DNA from: Antennarius striatus
Lineage: Eukaryota; Chordata; Actinopteri; Lophiiformes; Antennariidae
Length of the DNA: 64,000 nucleotides
NCBI RefSeq assembly: GCF_040054535.1
Contig: NC_090795.1
Location: forward strand, 6,237,501-6,301,500
Direction: 5' to 3'
Below, piece after piece: positions 48,001-61,578 of this stretch (the first letter of the stretch is position 1; each line of letters opens with the position of its first letter). The notes beneath the pieces were generated by a model, which was not told where the DNA came from, made no database searches, and saw only the letters and a list, made by a program, of their open reading frames with translations. The translations under genes and the position numbers were made by a program.

Positions 48001-50450
48001 GCTTGTTTTCGTCTCTGGAAAAGGCTGGGTCTTTGTTCGGAGATTATGGCAACAGATCTTCTGTGTTTTGAGATCTGATGCTCATTGTGACTACTTTAAT
48101 CACCTCGGTCTTAACCTGACCTCTCACTCTACCAGCATACAGATGTATCCAGACCGATCAGTCCGGTTCTCACCCCCATACTCATTGCTGGTCGCCAAAG
48201 CCTTAGTGGGATTGGCTGACATAAGACTGATTGGGGCTGGAATGACAGCATGTGTTTCATGATTTAAACGCTAAGCAGGGAGGCCATCAGTGACCAGGCA
48301 TCAGCGTGCACTCACTTTTAGGTGAGGTTGTTAATCATCTCAACAATACACTACTCTTCTCTAATACACAAAGGATTCAGATGACAGGGCAATCAGCTCC
48401 AGTGTCAGCAGTCATTATGTTAACGACTATGATACCGCTGATAACAAGCGTCTTTTTGGGTTAGAGTAAGTGTTATGGGAGGCCAATCATGAGCTGATCG
48501 ATCTCTATCAACATGCTAATGAAGTTCCTGATTAATTAAACCGGTAAGAGCAAACAGAGTCTATTTATTTACAGCTTCCAGGAGTTAAATCTTCACTTGA
48601 TCAGATGTGTTTGAAGGTGTGATTAGAAAGCAATACAAGATGTTTATGCAATCCGGCACCTCAGCACCATTATAAGCAAATAACTTTAGCAAATAACCAC
48701 GGTTTAGAGGCAGCTGCGTGGACGATGCAGTGAATTTAATAAAAGTCTATTAAGAGGACAAATTCATTAAATATGCAGCTTGTAAATATTTAATAATGTA
48801 ATTATGAGCAATTTGGAAATTCTTTACGAACCATTTATATGTGTGCTCTTAATTTAAAGCGCTGTTAAAACCACAGTCACCTGAAAACCCAACGCTCAGT
48901 TTGCATGAAAACTCTTAAAATTCAGCGAGAAGAGATAAAACTGATTTATGAGGAAGAGTTTTTTATTGTTTCTAGAAATAAACGTATGACCCATGTCCAG
49001 TCTATAAAAGTCAACAACAGTGGCTTTAGGAAAGAGGAGGTATTACAGAATAACATGTTTCCTTTCTGCCTGATTAATGCATCACTGACAGATGCCGGAG
49101 GGATTAGGTCTAGATTAGTAGCCTTTCCACTGACTCTGTTTTCCTGTGTTTGCCACATTGCCTTTCCAATGGTCCTTTTTAAGAAACAAACAGGATCAGC
49201 GTTCCATGTTTGTCATTCTCATCCACTCACTGTTGTTATTATGTTGTTTCTGTCTAGTATGGTGAGTAGAATATCCATTTTTTTCGTTCTTATAAAATGA
49301 CTGCCGGACATTTACTGCGAAATAAAACACTTTCCTGCTTGTACTGGATGGCTTTTATTTCTCTGGCCTCTAATTTTCCACCCGTATACTTTTCAATTGG
49401 GACTTTTTATTTCATCTCTGCTAACCTGACTCATCAGTCTTCTCGACCACATCAAGGGAGGATACAGGAAGGAACTTTTTTTTCTGCAGGAGCTGCCAAT
49501 GGGGTGGACCGCGGACTCTGGCGCCTGTTTAGCCATCCAGAGATAAAGCTATCAGCGGCAGGGCCTGTTCCCCATTGTTGAGAAGAACGCCCGGATCCTA
49601 ATGAAGTGCATGTAAGCAGCATAAAGGGACAAGGGTGTGTCTCTTCCTCTCTAACCTAAGTAATGCCTATTTTCTCAGTGTTCCCTGAAACTGCATTCAC
49701 AAGCAGATGTCTGCTGGCAGGGCCTGCCAGATAATGACAAAGGATTAAACCGCCTGATTCCCACACCAGCAGCCCACAGTGTTTGTCTTCCCTCTTTAGC
49801 CACAATTTATGGGCTCTGCAAAGCCGAGATAGATCGACTATAGGAGTTTAAGCCTCAGAGGAATAAAGACGGGTGCTAATCGGTGGGGAATAATTCCAAT
49901 TCAGGGTAGTGATTTGGGATTAATAAACATGCAAATTTTCTAAGATGTGATGGAATGATTTTTTCATGCTGGCGACATGTTGTGTCAAACAGATATGTTT
50001 GGTTGATGGACAGATTGAGGTATTTGCATAATTGATTTTCAAAGCACAATATTTTAAGTGTAAAAATAGGTATTAAAAAATTAGCTGGAATGATTTGACA
50101 AATGAGGAAATGTTTGCTTTCATGCAGAGTTAGATGAGCAGACTGATATTGTCCGCTTGCAGGATAAATCTGTAGCTTCATTTAGCATATTGACTGGTGA
50201 CAAGGGGAAAAAAGGGTAGTTTCAGTTGCACTAAAGATAAATTGTCCCAAAAGCAAAGTGCAAACAAAGTGCAAAGTGCTACTTAGCAGGACTAGCAGTT
50301 TCTTATTGTTTCCATTTGTCTTTTTAAGCACATAATGTATATTAGTTGAATTAATCTTTTCAAATAACTTATAACAATTTGATTAAACATATTGTCCCAA
50401 AATGTCCAGCTTTTCCATTTTGCCCAACTTTGCAGCCACACGAAACCATT
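42086..50450. other. gene-free region
   Basis: No defensible exon. It contains G-rich tracts near 44690-44723 and 45440-45470 and a GT array near 47210-47228. The AT-rich stretch at 48300-48880 carries several TAAT and TAATTA words and no recognisable repeat. Confidence 0.5.
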
Positions 50451-50455
50451 TTCAT

Positions 50456-50600
50456 GGCAATTAATAAAATATATTAATATTTTATTAATATTTATTAATA
50501 TATTTTATGAAAATTGCAAAAGTTTAACTCACGGTAAAAAAGAAACATCGTAAATTTCTGAAAATCGCAAAAGTTCAACTCAAGGTAAAAAAGAAAGATC
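50456..50600. repeat. AT-rich palindrome followed by a 51-bp tandem repeat
   Basis: Perfect 16-bp arms (ATAAAATATATTAATA at 50464-50479, complement at 50493-50508) flank a 13-base spacer, and the outer flanks also pair (GCAATT...AATTGC). From 50509 a unit starting GAAAATTGCAAAAGTTTAAC repeats at 50560 with few changes. It may be the end of an undescribed short inverted-repeat element. Confidence 0.75.
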
Positions 50601-52162
50601 AACTAACACATAATCAGATTAACTTCATGTAATTTTCCTTTAGAGGTTGTGAATTTTTCTTAAGCAACAGTCAAAAGAAACCAGAGTAACTATCAATTCA
50701 ATAATTTGTTGTAATGTTCTTTTCTTACTATCGAGGACTCAAAAATAATATTTTGTTTTTTAAATTGATTGACATATGAACAATGTGACAGAATTCATTC
50801 CCAGGCTCCAAACATCTGTTTCCATTGAAAATCCTGTATTTCTGGTACTTTGTGTTCTCTTGCTCCATTGGTTACGGTCGGAAAGCAAACTAATACGATC
50901 AATATTTGATCAGTGCTGATAATATTTAAAACTAGTCTGGTTGATATTGGGTAAGCTATCATAAAAAAAACGGTACTAAACCTGCCACACATAATAACAT
51001 CCAATTTTAAATCAAAGCAGGGATTCCTTGGTTTTATTTGTAAAATACAGAGGTAATTTTTTTGTGAACACAAGGAGGCTTTGGATAAAAACCGTTCATT
51101 TCTAGTGGATAATTTGTTTACCATACCAGGCAGACTATCATTTGTGTGTGTGTTTTGGTCCCACTGACTCCTCCAGTTTTGTGGATCGCTCAAAATAACA
51201 CTGTGTGTTTGTCATTTAGGGATAATGTAGCTGGCTGGCAAAGGAGCAGCAAAGCAACAATTAGAGAACTGTTCTCTGTGGCTGGTGAACAGGAGAGGAG
51301 AGGAGGGCACTGTATTCATTTGGTCAGGTTTGCTTGGCCGCAGTGTAATAATCAAACTGGCAGGACAGCACTACAGAGAGGTGAAAGCAAAGCAGGCGTT
51401 TCTTACGCCACTCCAGCCTCTTCATTCTGGGAAATATAGTGTCAAATGAATGTTGAGGGGTTTTTTTTTCATCTGTTTACAGTCTTGATTTTGTTGATGT
51501 ACATTTCTATTCATAACACCCCTAATGCATGAGTTTCTTCTTGTGCTTACACATACACAAGAGGCAGCACTTTCCACCACAGCGTGTGTGACGAGTAAAG
51601 TATCCCGACAATCCCTGTCTTTGTTTCCAGTCAACTAAAGCACTCACCTGTGACTGCAGTGGCTTTGGCAGCTATCCAGATGTAATGTATGAATGTGCGT
51701 GCATGGTTGTGCAAGCTTGCGTGTGTGTATGTGTGTGTGTGTGTGTGAGTGTATGCTTGTGCAACAAAAAATTTTTTTTTAAAAAGACAAAACTAGGGCC
51801 AGTCAGGCGCCCGTGCATTGGTTTGCCTGTTTCCACACAGTCTGGGCCCTGGCAGAGGATTTGCAGGCCAGAAAGGATTAGGCTCCCTCTCTTCACACAG
51901 CAGTGATGAGGATAAGGAGTCTGCAGAGCTCAGGAACACTCCATTAATACACAGCAGCAGAAACTGCACGAATTACCTTAAATAGGTGAGTCCGTTCTGT
52001 CCATGTTTGGCTTTCAGTGCTCAGCTCCGTGTCATTGCTCATTTATTACCACAACCAGCAATACCCCACATAAAATTTACCATAAACAGCAATTATTAAG
52101 GACATCTTCCTTCTACTGAACTGCAGCTGTTTTTATTCTCTTCAGTGTGTGGTAAATTGCGA

Positions 52163-52188
52163 AACACACACACACACACGCACGCACA

Positions 52189-52227
<39 letters not shown>
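52163..52227. repeat. compound (CA)n microsatellite
   Basis: A CA array interrupted by CG steps (CACGCACGCACACGCG), then a pure CA tail. Confidence 0.95.
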
Positions 52228-52230
<3 letters not shown>

Positions 52231-54010
52231 TGCCAATGTCACCTATAATTATAACTATCAACGAGTTTTCCATTCATGATCATCAATGGAGCTTATTATG
52301 CTTAATTCCTGTAGCACAAAAAATACACAGCAAGCAGCATAAGCTGCCACATTATCCCTGATTATCTAACAAAAACATCAGTCACAATAGCCCCGGTGGG
52401 TGGAATGAGACCAGTCAACAGTGAGTTTTCCATACTGGTCTCTCACTGGCGATAGATAAATAAGTGATGGAGCCTCCCAACCCTGCCAGGATTCACGAAA
52501 CCCTAATCACATTAAGACAAGCCACTTGCGACTGAGTTCAATCTAACGCCAATCTCTCTCTGAGCTCAGATAAGACCTTCCGAGTCGTTCGGAAAAGACA
52601 GCAGAAGCTCATCAGGCAGTCTGTTTGCCTCACTTTGATCCACTTACATCACTTCGATCACATCTTTATGGAAGGAAGCCCGAGGCGCACATTATCTGTT
52701 TTGCCATTAATTCAACACATATTAAGTGGGTTGTCATCAAAAACAGGTGTTCAGCAAATTTCATCCCGGCCTCCTCTCATTTTTGTCTTCAGAACTTCGG
52801 ACATCATCTTCTCATCTTGAAATCTCCTCTTCTTACCGCCTTCATTAGCCGCCTCCTGCAGAGAGTATCGATTTCTTCCCCAATCCGTCAGCTTACCTGT
52901 CCCACAGAGGCTACCGGGCCTCATCCACTACCAGACATAAACTGGCTAGACCATGTGGCATTTTCCTGCACGCGCTACTTGAATTTGATTATTTTAATTT
53001 TATCATATGTATGAATGAACAGAAATCATCATATAAGATGTTTGTTATCATTCTGGTTGGAAAAAAGATCTTTGCATTCGTGAAATGAAGTCAGGTGACG
53101 ATCACAAAAGTTAGCTCCGTTTGCCACCTCAACATCCACAACGCTCCTGCTAGCATATTAACATTTGACGTAAATCATACAAAGCATAGTTAATACGGAA
53201 GGATTTTGCGCTGGTATTAAACTAATCATTTTATGGTTTAGTTTAGTTGTAAATGACTTGAATGGTCTGTAATTATTCCCAACAGGTCTCTCAACTGCCT
53301 GTAATCATCCAAAAAAAACCCCCAAAAAAACGTTCCACTTGTCCGACACTAAATCCCAAATTTCATGCCGCCAAATTACTTGGTGGTTGCAGACTGCTGA
53401 TGCAAACCATTCTCATTGACTGTAAGACGACAAGATTGACGTGCAACCAGTAAGAAGGCACTCTGCAAAGATTTTAGCTGCTCTGGTGTTCAAGATTACA
53501 AAATAACCGACTGCAGATATTGAGGACGTCATTAACCAAGGTGTCGGTGCAGAAATGTGCGCAGCAGGGCTTAATTTTCCAACAAGTCTTGATCTGTTCG
53601 TCAAAAGCTGATTAGCATTAGTGTTAGCCTTGCTCTGGATCTAAACAGGCACTGAAAGGGTGTAACGGAGATGGAAACCTGTGAAAGGAGAACGAGGTCG
53701 TAAAAAAAGTCCCGTTTCCGACACTGAGACCGTTTCTTGTCCTTTACAGGGTCTCTGACTCAGAGGGTCAGGGGGTCTGGAGCGGAGCTGCGTGTCTGGT
53801 GGTTATTGAGCGCTGTGCAGCGAGGTCAGACCGCGGTCACGGACGTTTACAGATAGAAATATATGATCTCAGTACAATGAGACGAAAAAAAAGAGTTGAC
53901 AACTGAGAACCCATTAAACCACACAGCTGTGGAGGGGTGGCAAATTAGCAAAAGGGGGCTACTTTCACTGTTTGTTCTCTGTTCAGCTCACAGTGTACAG
54001 ACCTGGAGAT

Positions 54011-54077
54011 GGAGGGGAGGGGTGGAGAGGGGAGGGAGGAGTGTGTGTGTGTGGGGCGGTGGGGAGTGGGGGGTGTC
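54011..54077 (+). repeat. G-rich tract with quadruplex potential
   Basis: Many runs of three or more G with loops of one to seven bases (GGAGGGGAGGGGTGG, then GGGGCGGTGGGGAGTGGGG), split by a short GT array. It satisfies the usual G3+N1-7 pattern. Confidence 0.7.
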
Positions 54078-54189
54078 GGTCAGCTGTATTTAGCAGGAGA
54101 GGCTTCCTGTGTGTGGGCCTCATGGCGCCGAAAGGGGACGGGATCCACAATCCAACTTGCTGTCTCCACAAAACACCCTTTGGTACAAA

Positions 54190-54268
54190 ACACACACACA
54201 CACGCACGCACGCACACACACAAACACACACGCACACACACACGCACGCACACACACACACACACACC
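54190..54268. repeat. compound (CA)n microsatellite
   Basis: A CA array with regularly spaced CG interruptions (CACGCACGCACGCAC), about 110 bp after a G-rich tract. Confidence 0.95.
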
Positions 54269-57200
54269 CTCTGGCTCTGATCCTGCTCTCAATTTCCTGC
54301 CTGTAATTCTGGCTGCTGGTCAGAGAAAAAGCAAGTTGCTAACAGTGAATGAACCCGGACAATCATTCGCTGCTTGGGATCACGTGTAAATAGTGGCTGC
54401 TCATGGGCCAAAGAGAGACGCAGAGGAAGCGGATGGAGAGGAAATGTGATTGAGACTATTAGTAACACTCACAGAACAAATGTATCGATTCCTGGAAGTA
54501 ATCATTGATCTCAAACTTTAAATAAGGAAGGATCATGAGCTATCCTCAATTAACCTTGCGGCTTTTTTTCAATTTAGACAGACCAGAACCCACCATAGGG
54601 CTCGTGTTTTACTTCAAATTCTTGTATTCAACAATGAGTATGGATTTCCCCTGAACTACAGGATCCATGTCAAGTCAATAAAAGGATTTCCCTAAAGGTG
54701 TTCTAATCATTTGAATAACAGATCCAATGAACTGGATAGATCAGGTTTGTGTGGGTTTTTGCAAACAAAGTGGAGCAGAAGCTGTTCTTAAGTACATTTT
54801 AAGAACTTTCCAATAGCATCACAGCTATTTTATCAAATCTTATAACATGAAAGGAGAACTAAAATATTGTTCATTTATTCACTAATGCTGATATAATAGA
54901 GAGAGCCTTGTCGAGTCTTGATATAGACACACAAGCCAAAACTCAGAAATACAATTTGCAACAGGAGGCTTTATAACCGTTTCAGCATACAGAACTTGTA
55001 CTTTATAAAATCTATACGTGAGGCTAATATGAATCAGCTCTGCAGGTTGAAATGAGTATATTATTATATTCTAATGATGGAAATTGAAACTAAACAATAC
55101 CACCTCTCACAATGTACGTACTTCTGCAATCCATATTCAAACACAAAACTAAATAATGTTTAAAGACAACCGCAAAGTGCCAAACCTCTAATTAGCCTGG
55201 CCTTTAGTTCTCACCCATGATAAACTAACCAAGAGCGGAGAGCCTTGTAATTAAAAACCTGAGAAACCCTGTGTCTGCATGTTGTAAAACAAACATTTAT
55301 TCCTTTAGCATCTCTGACTTTACGGACCTAAGCTGCCCAGCTCCTCTCAAATAATTCCTAATTCATGTACATTACAAGACTCAGAGGATGTTCCTAATTA
55401 CAAGGCACGTGTTAACCAAACCAAGCCGGTTATCCCTGCAGGGGAAAGAACGCAGAATCATTAGGCGAAAAACCAGTTTTAGTGTTGTTGAAAAGGCTGA
55501 AAAGAAGAGCATAGAGGAAGTCCTAAATCAATCCCACTCACCGTGGGCTTCACAATAGGAAAAAGGCTGTCATCAACAGGAGGTAGATCTGTCACGATCA
55601 ATTACAAATCCACAGGGAACTGACCTGATGAATTTTGGTACCAGCCTGTAGCTCTCTACATTTTAATTTTAGAATTTTTCTTTGCTGACTTGCTGACAAA
55701 GTCAGTTCATTTCTATATTTAACATAAACATAACCCTTTCTTCTTCTTTTTTTTAAATAAAGTGGCATATTTAGGACATTTTGTTGTCGGAGTTCTTTGG
55801 TTCCTTACTTGTCTGATATATAGAAGTTTTTATGTACCTAATTTATGAAAATGTTTCAATAGAATTTTACACGTCATCTAAAGCACAGTTATATTTAATA
55901 GTTACAAAATTTTATTGAGTGTTTTAAAGATTATTTTAAGCATGCTAATTTTTAAACGCTAAGAACTAAACATGCTGTTTTGAGCAGGCCACTCCACTAG
56001 TAACTCTTACTATCTGTGTTGTCAGTCGCCAATGCCATGTGCATACACATGAGATACCATCTGACTCTCTGAGATGTAATCTGTGCAGTCATGTTAATAC
56101 GGCTTAAAGAAGGATGACGAACACAGTGTTAAAACTACGTAAGTCTGAGGCCTGCATGCAGCTGCTCTGAAAAGTAGCTGACGCAGCCAACCAGAGGGAA
56201 TAGACCGTGAATAGCAACTTAACTCTGCTGATGTTCAGACATCAGTCAAGAATTTAAACATGAAATGGAAATAAATAAAATAGAATTTTCTAGTTAGAAT
56301 GTCATATAGTTAGACACTTTAAAAAATACATTAAAATTTTAAGACGTCAACAGGTTAGAAACAAAACCAAATCAGCATGTTTATCGCGGTCAAATATAAA
56401 ATCTAATTTCAAGCTTCTCACGACAATAACAGCAATTTAAAAAAAAAAAAAATCATCCAACAGGACGGTTCCGGTGCCAAGTGCAAGGACATTGGTGTAT
56501 TGATTCTTGCAAAGCTTTGCCAATGTTCTCCACAAATGTAGGTCAATAAGGCTGTACACTCGCTCAAGTGCAGCTTCAGTCAGATATTTAGGTCACACCC
56601 CAATTACGGCTTGGCAGAGAGATGAGCTCTGCAGGGGAAACATCTTTATGGAATACAGCCATTTCTTTGAATATTATTTTATAGTTATTCTGAGACTCAG
56701 TCCTGGCAGGAGAGTTTGAAGCAACAAGCAGCAGCCGCAGCAGCATGAAGATGACAGCTCGGGTGACTGGGTCTGAAAGTGGACCTGTCTAGCCTCTATG
56801 CTAATGCACTGGCTCCTAGACAGTCTTCTGTCGGCGACACTCTCTCAGGCATGCTCCAACCCTTTTCTCTTACATGACATTACTATTCATACAGGAATGT
56901 TGACATCATTGTGAGTCACAACTGCAGACTCATCAGTCTACAACTTGTGCTGATTTGTGTGGACGTTGCCATTAAATATGCATATTATCACCACGGATTC
57001 AATTCTGTAACAATTCCATAAATCTGTCCCGCATGTCGAAACTCCACTTGAGGTTTTTACAACAGGCAAAGGAATGCTGCCTAACCTATTTTGAATCTCC
57101 AAAGGAAGTCCTGGGAGTGTAAGCAGGCTGAATGTAAAGTCAATACCATCATAGACAAGCTCTGCATGTGGTCTGTGTCAGATCAGCACTGGGAACAACT

Positions 57201-60200
57201 CTCAGCAAGGGGTATGGAGGGTAGGGCTCATTCAAAATCCTTTGAATTCACAAAAGAACTCAAGCAGCTATGCTGAAGTTTGCACTGAGAGAAGACAAAA
57301 ATGCTGCTGCAGGTGCTGGGAAAGGAAAGAGAAGCTGCATGGACAGGAAGGGATGCAGGAGAAGTAAAATCACAAATACAACATGTGCTGTAACTGGCAT
57401 TATCCACTTTTATGTATTGTTATTTTTCATAGATGCAAATGTTCTTTTCTTATAAAGAACACAAATGTGGCATAACATACTTGCATTAAAATGTCACCCA
57501 CATTTGGCAAACAACATCAATTGTCTTTACTTCATTCCCACCTGATGCTCTACCATAAAAACTGGTCCAGGTGCAGAGTCAGGAATCCCCTGTCTGGTGC
57601 AGAGCATAAATATTCTGCTAGATCAAACAAATAACACACTGCTTTAAGAAGAGATTTGAATGGGACAACCTTAAAACCGGAGAGCTGAGCCATCACAATT
57701 TTAACGCATTGCTTATTTGCATGTTTCAAAAACAAGTTTAAGGAAAGTCCCTCTTATTAGATGAGACCAAAAAGAAGCTCTCTCCTAGCTGCTGCTGCCA
57801 AAGTTTGAATTTCATGGGCACTCCAGTCACAATTATGTTAGGAGGTTGCCTATGGGGATGGCAATAATGTTGACTACTTGGTTCAGAAAGAAATGAAAAA
57901 CCGGGGAGTTTACAGACAACTGTTTCCTCCAGAGGATGAACTGTCTGACTTTTCTTCCAGCACCACCATGAGCTCAATGTGCATCTTATCTGTTGCAATG
58001 ACTGAGGTTTTCCACCTGTCCATTTAGTGCAACTTAAGCCAACTTTATCTGAAGTCTCATTAAAATGCTAGCATTCTAAACAGCCCGAACCGAGATTGTG
58101 AACATGGTTGGTCAGGCATCATGTTAGATTTGTCAGTATGAGCTTTTATCATTTAGATAAATACACAGCTGTGCACAAGTAGTTTTACAAAAATGCTAGC
58201 AAGAATATTAACGTGACCTGCTCTTGTTTAACATTTTAAGAAAATCCATCTAGTTTTACCATTCAAGTCTACTTGCTTACATGTGAACACAATGGTTGTG
58301 CACCCATATTGTTACTAAAACATGTGTGACCTGCATTAAATAATGCATCATGTGTAGCCACAGACTGTCACGTTGAAGCTTCTGCTGATCTATGCTGGTC
58401 CTCCTATACAGGCATGTCTCAATTCACAGGCTGCTTCCATCAAAGATTGCATTTGAAGGCCGAATGTGTCACAGCGCGTAACAAGGTTGTCCCATTTTCA
58501 AAGGATCCATCAAATGTGACCCAAAAATGCGGCCTTCATTAAGGGTGCCATAACGAATCCACACAATGAATCGTTTGTGACCTACTTTATGCCAACACTC
58601 ATTGAACGTCAACGATAGTAAGACTTTCTTACCAAAACACTATCGATCGGCAGGCATTTACTTTGGCATCTAACTGTGATCAGTAACATTTATTAATTGT
58701 GCTTCTGTCCCATTTGTAATGCGCAAAGTCATGATGATGGGCCTCTGTGCACATGACCTTTATACAGCCTCTATTAAGGCTGCTCCTATAACATGCTACA
58801 ATCGTGGAAAAGCCAAATTCAACTTTTATCATGTTCTTCTAAGGAGACCAAGAACAGAATGTTCCCTGTTTTTTCTCCCTTTGTCAAAAAAGAATTTGGA
58901 AAGTTGTACTGTCACTCTGGTTTTCTCTGAATCTCTTCCCTGGTACTCATCAACATCAGCCACACTGAATATTTTGACTTCTTTCCCACTGAAATGTTTT
59001 TGAACTGTACTAACAGTGAGGAAAAGCAGAAAATATTTCTTCCTTAATCTTAAGTCTATTTCTCTAAGGCTCTCCCTCTGGCAGGAAAAAAAAAAAAAGA
59101 ACACGTAAGATGGCTTTCCCATTGTTATCCCTTAAATATTTCCCAAGTTATTGCTGGCATTAGTCTAGCTATTACAGCTGTGATATCAAAGCAACACAAT
59201 GGTCACATCAGATCACAATGTTCTCTGTAGGAAACCCAGAAAGTCTGTAAAAAGATGCATTGTCAATTCTTGTATTAGAGACAGGTCAGGCATTGTCTTT
59301 GAAAAGCTAAATGACATCACTCGGATCAAATGAGTGATGAGAGTCTGGATCTCTAACAACCACACCGGTTGTGTCTCATACACACCGAGGCTTGTGTCGA
59401 TAGCAGATAATTGAATGGTTTACACTACATCACACAAGCAAGTATGTCTGCTTTCAGGAGGTGATTTCCACAAATGGAATGTATGATCTCAGCGTGTAAA
59501 CGGAGGGTAAAATCATGGGCTGGAAAATGCCAGACCAAGCCCTTAAAACATAGTGAGAAGTCAACACCGCAACGAGAGGGGAAGGTGGGGTTTCCCAAAG
59601 AACACTCCCATGATCATCCACCCCCACCCCCATTTATGCTGATGCCATGGAAACTTCAAAGAACACAGAAAATAAGGAGAGGGAAAAGAGATCTGTTTTG
59701 TTTTCTTTCTGCCTGCTACTAGGTGACTTGGGAGACAGCCAAGGCAAGGAAACCAGAAGTCTACAGTCCAAGAGGCATCACCTCATCAACCGCCACTGAT
59801 GCCTTGATCTTATCTTCCGGCACCTGTGCGGCCAACTTTGGCAGAACGACTATGGATCAAAAGTCTGCGATAACATGAGTCATGATTCTGACAAGAAATC
59901 AGAACAATATGTTCTTACATCAAGTAACTATTTAGCTCTTTATAAAAGAACATGTCCGTATTAAGGCTGCAGAAATATCCAAAAATGCTGACGAGTCTAA
60001 AGTTACCCAGCACACGGACTTCAACATACTATGACCAGACTGAAGGAGAGCTTGCAGTCTGTTTCCTTTACCTCTGGGTGGTTCGGTCTCCTCTCACATT
60101 AAATGCACAATATGTAAAATAAGCATTTTTATCTTCATTGTTACAGCTACCAGCTTTGTCAAAATCATTGAATTTGGGGAAAACTCTTCTCAGACAGGTG

Positions 60201-61494
60201 ACTCTCTCATAAACACACGAGCAACAGGCGATCAACTGAAGCACAACGTTATGATATTGTAAAACAGAAATATTATTTATTGTATCCATGATTTTTTTCA
60301 ATAAAACTGAATTAATATTCTTGGGTCAGAGCTCACATGAAGCCTAATCCCAGCTCTAATGTGATCTCTGCACACCACGTTAGCACAATGTCATTTTATT
60401 GACCTAACAATTATTTCTCATTCGGTTCCTATTTCTATTTTACACAGCTTCCAAACTTGTTTGATCGTGTGAGTTATATTAATTTAATTTCATTTAGAAA
60501 AGATTTTCTCATCAGGGTAGAAAAACTTTGCATCAAATGTGACCCTTTTCGATGACCTTACAGAACGCGCTTTAATTAGTTAGAAGATGTAATGTTCGAC
60601 AATTCAAATACTTGAGTTCATGTGCGGCCACATGAGTAGTTTGATTCTTAAACGTGCCTCACAATTCCAACAGGATGCTCTCCAATTCCATCACTAAATA
60701 CCATATGAGGACATTTCTTTTTTAAGACTGCGGTCCATTCCTCAAGCTGAGATGAGACACAAATAATCTATAGCAAGGTGATTTAAAGATGTTCTTATAG
60801 TGCACTTAAAGACACTTAAAATGTTTTTTTTTCTTTCTCTCCATAACTCATCTGTGCAGTATGTGCTTTTCCATTACACATGGTCCGCTGCCAAAAGCTT
60901 TTTCTGATATGCAGGGACCCAAACCGACAATTAATCTTTGCCCTACAAAAGAGTTGGAGGAGCTGGCGTTCGATCAAGGATGTGATTCCTCAATGTCCTG
61001 TGATGGGCACAGTGTCTCTGCTGTGATAGGTGCCAACTGTGTGCTCAAAGCGTGTGCTTTGGCCAAATTAATATAATTTAACTTTTTGAATGCACTATAC
61101 TTGAAAAGGCTTCAGATTAAATTCTCCTGTTGGTCTGTGGCACGTCATACCACTGAGGTAAAGTAACACCAGCTATCATTATTAAAGCAAATATCACACA
61201 AGGGGAGAACTTTCTGTTACAGAGAGGAACATTCCTTTGTTCCAATACTCACATTCTCATTGTGTAGAGAAAACACTAGAGGCCTTGCACAATCATGCCT
61301 CAATTCAGCACCTTGTGAGTCCGGCATTGAAATGATGTGACATTAGAAAGAAATCTCTACGAAGGGGTTATGATGGTAACCAGCGATTATTGAAATGTTA
61401 GTGTGGCAATTCAGGCAGGGGATGGCAGATCCATCAGACAGCAGACCTCCCGTATGTTAAATAATTCAATTTCAATGAGATTACTCCCTATTCA

Positions 61495-61501
<7 letters not shown>

Positions 61502-61545
<44 letters not shown>

Positions 61546-61578
61546 TGCAAACACACACACACATGCACACACACACAC
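61502..61578. repeat. compound (CA)n microsatellite
   Basis: About 40 bp of pure CA, then CA runs separated by AAATGCAA and TG. Confidence 0.95.

Noticed and set aside
54009-54389. Overlapping frames with HTHTHT and VCVCV runs
   Set aside because: They arise from the G-rich tract and CA array.
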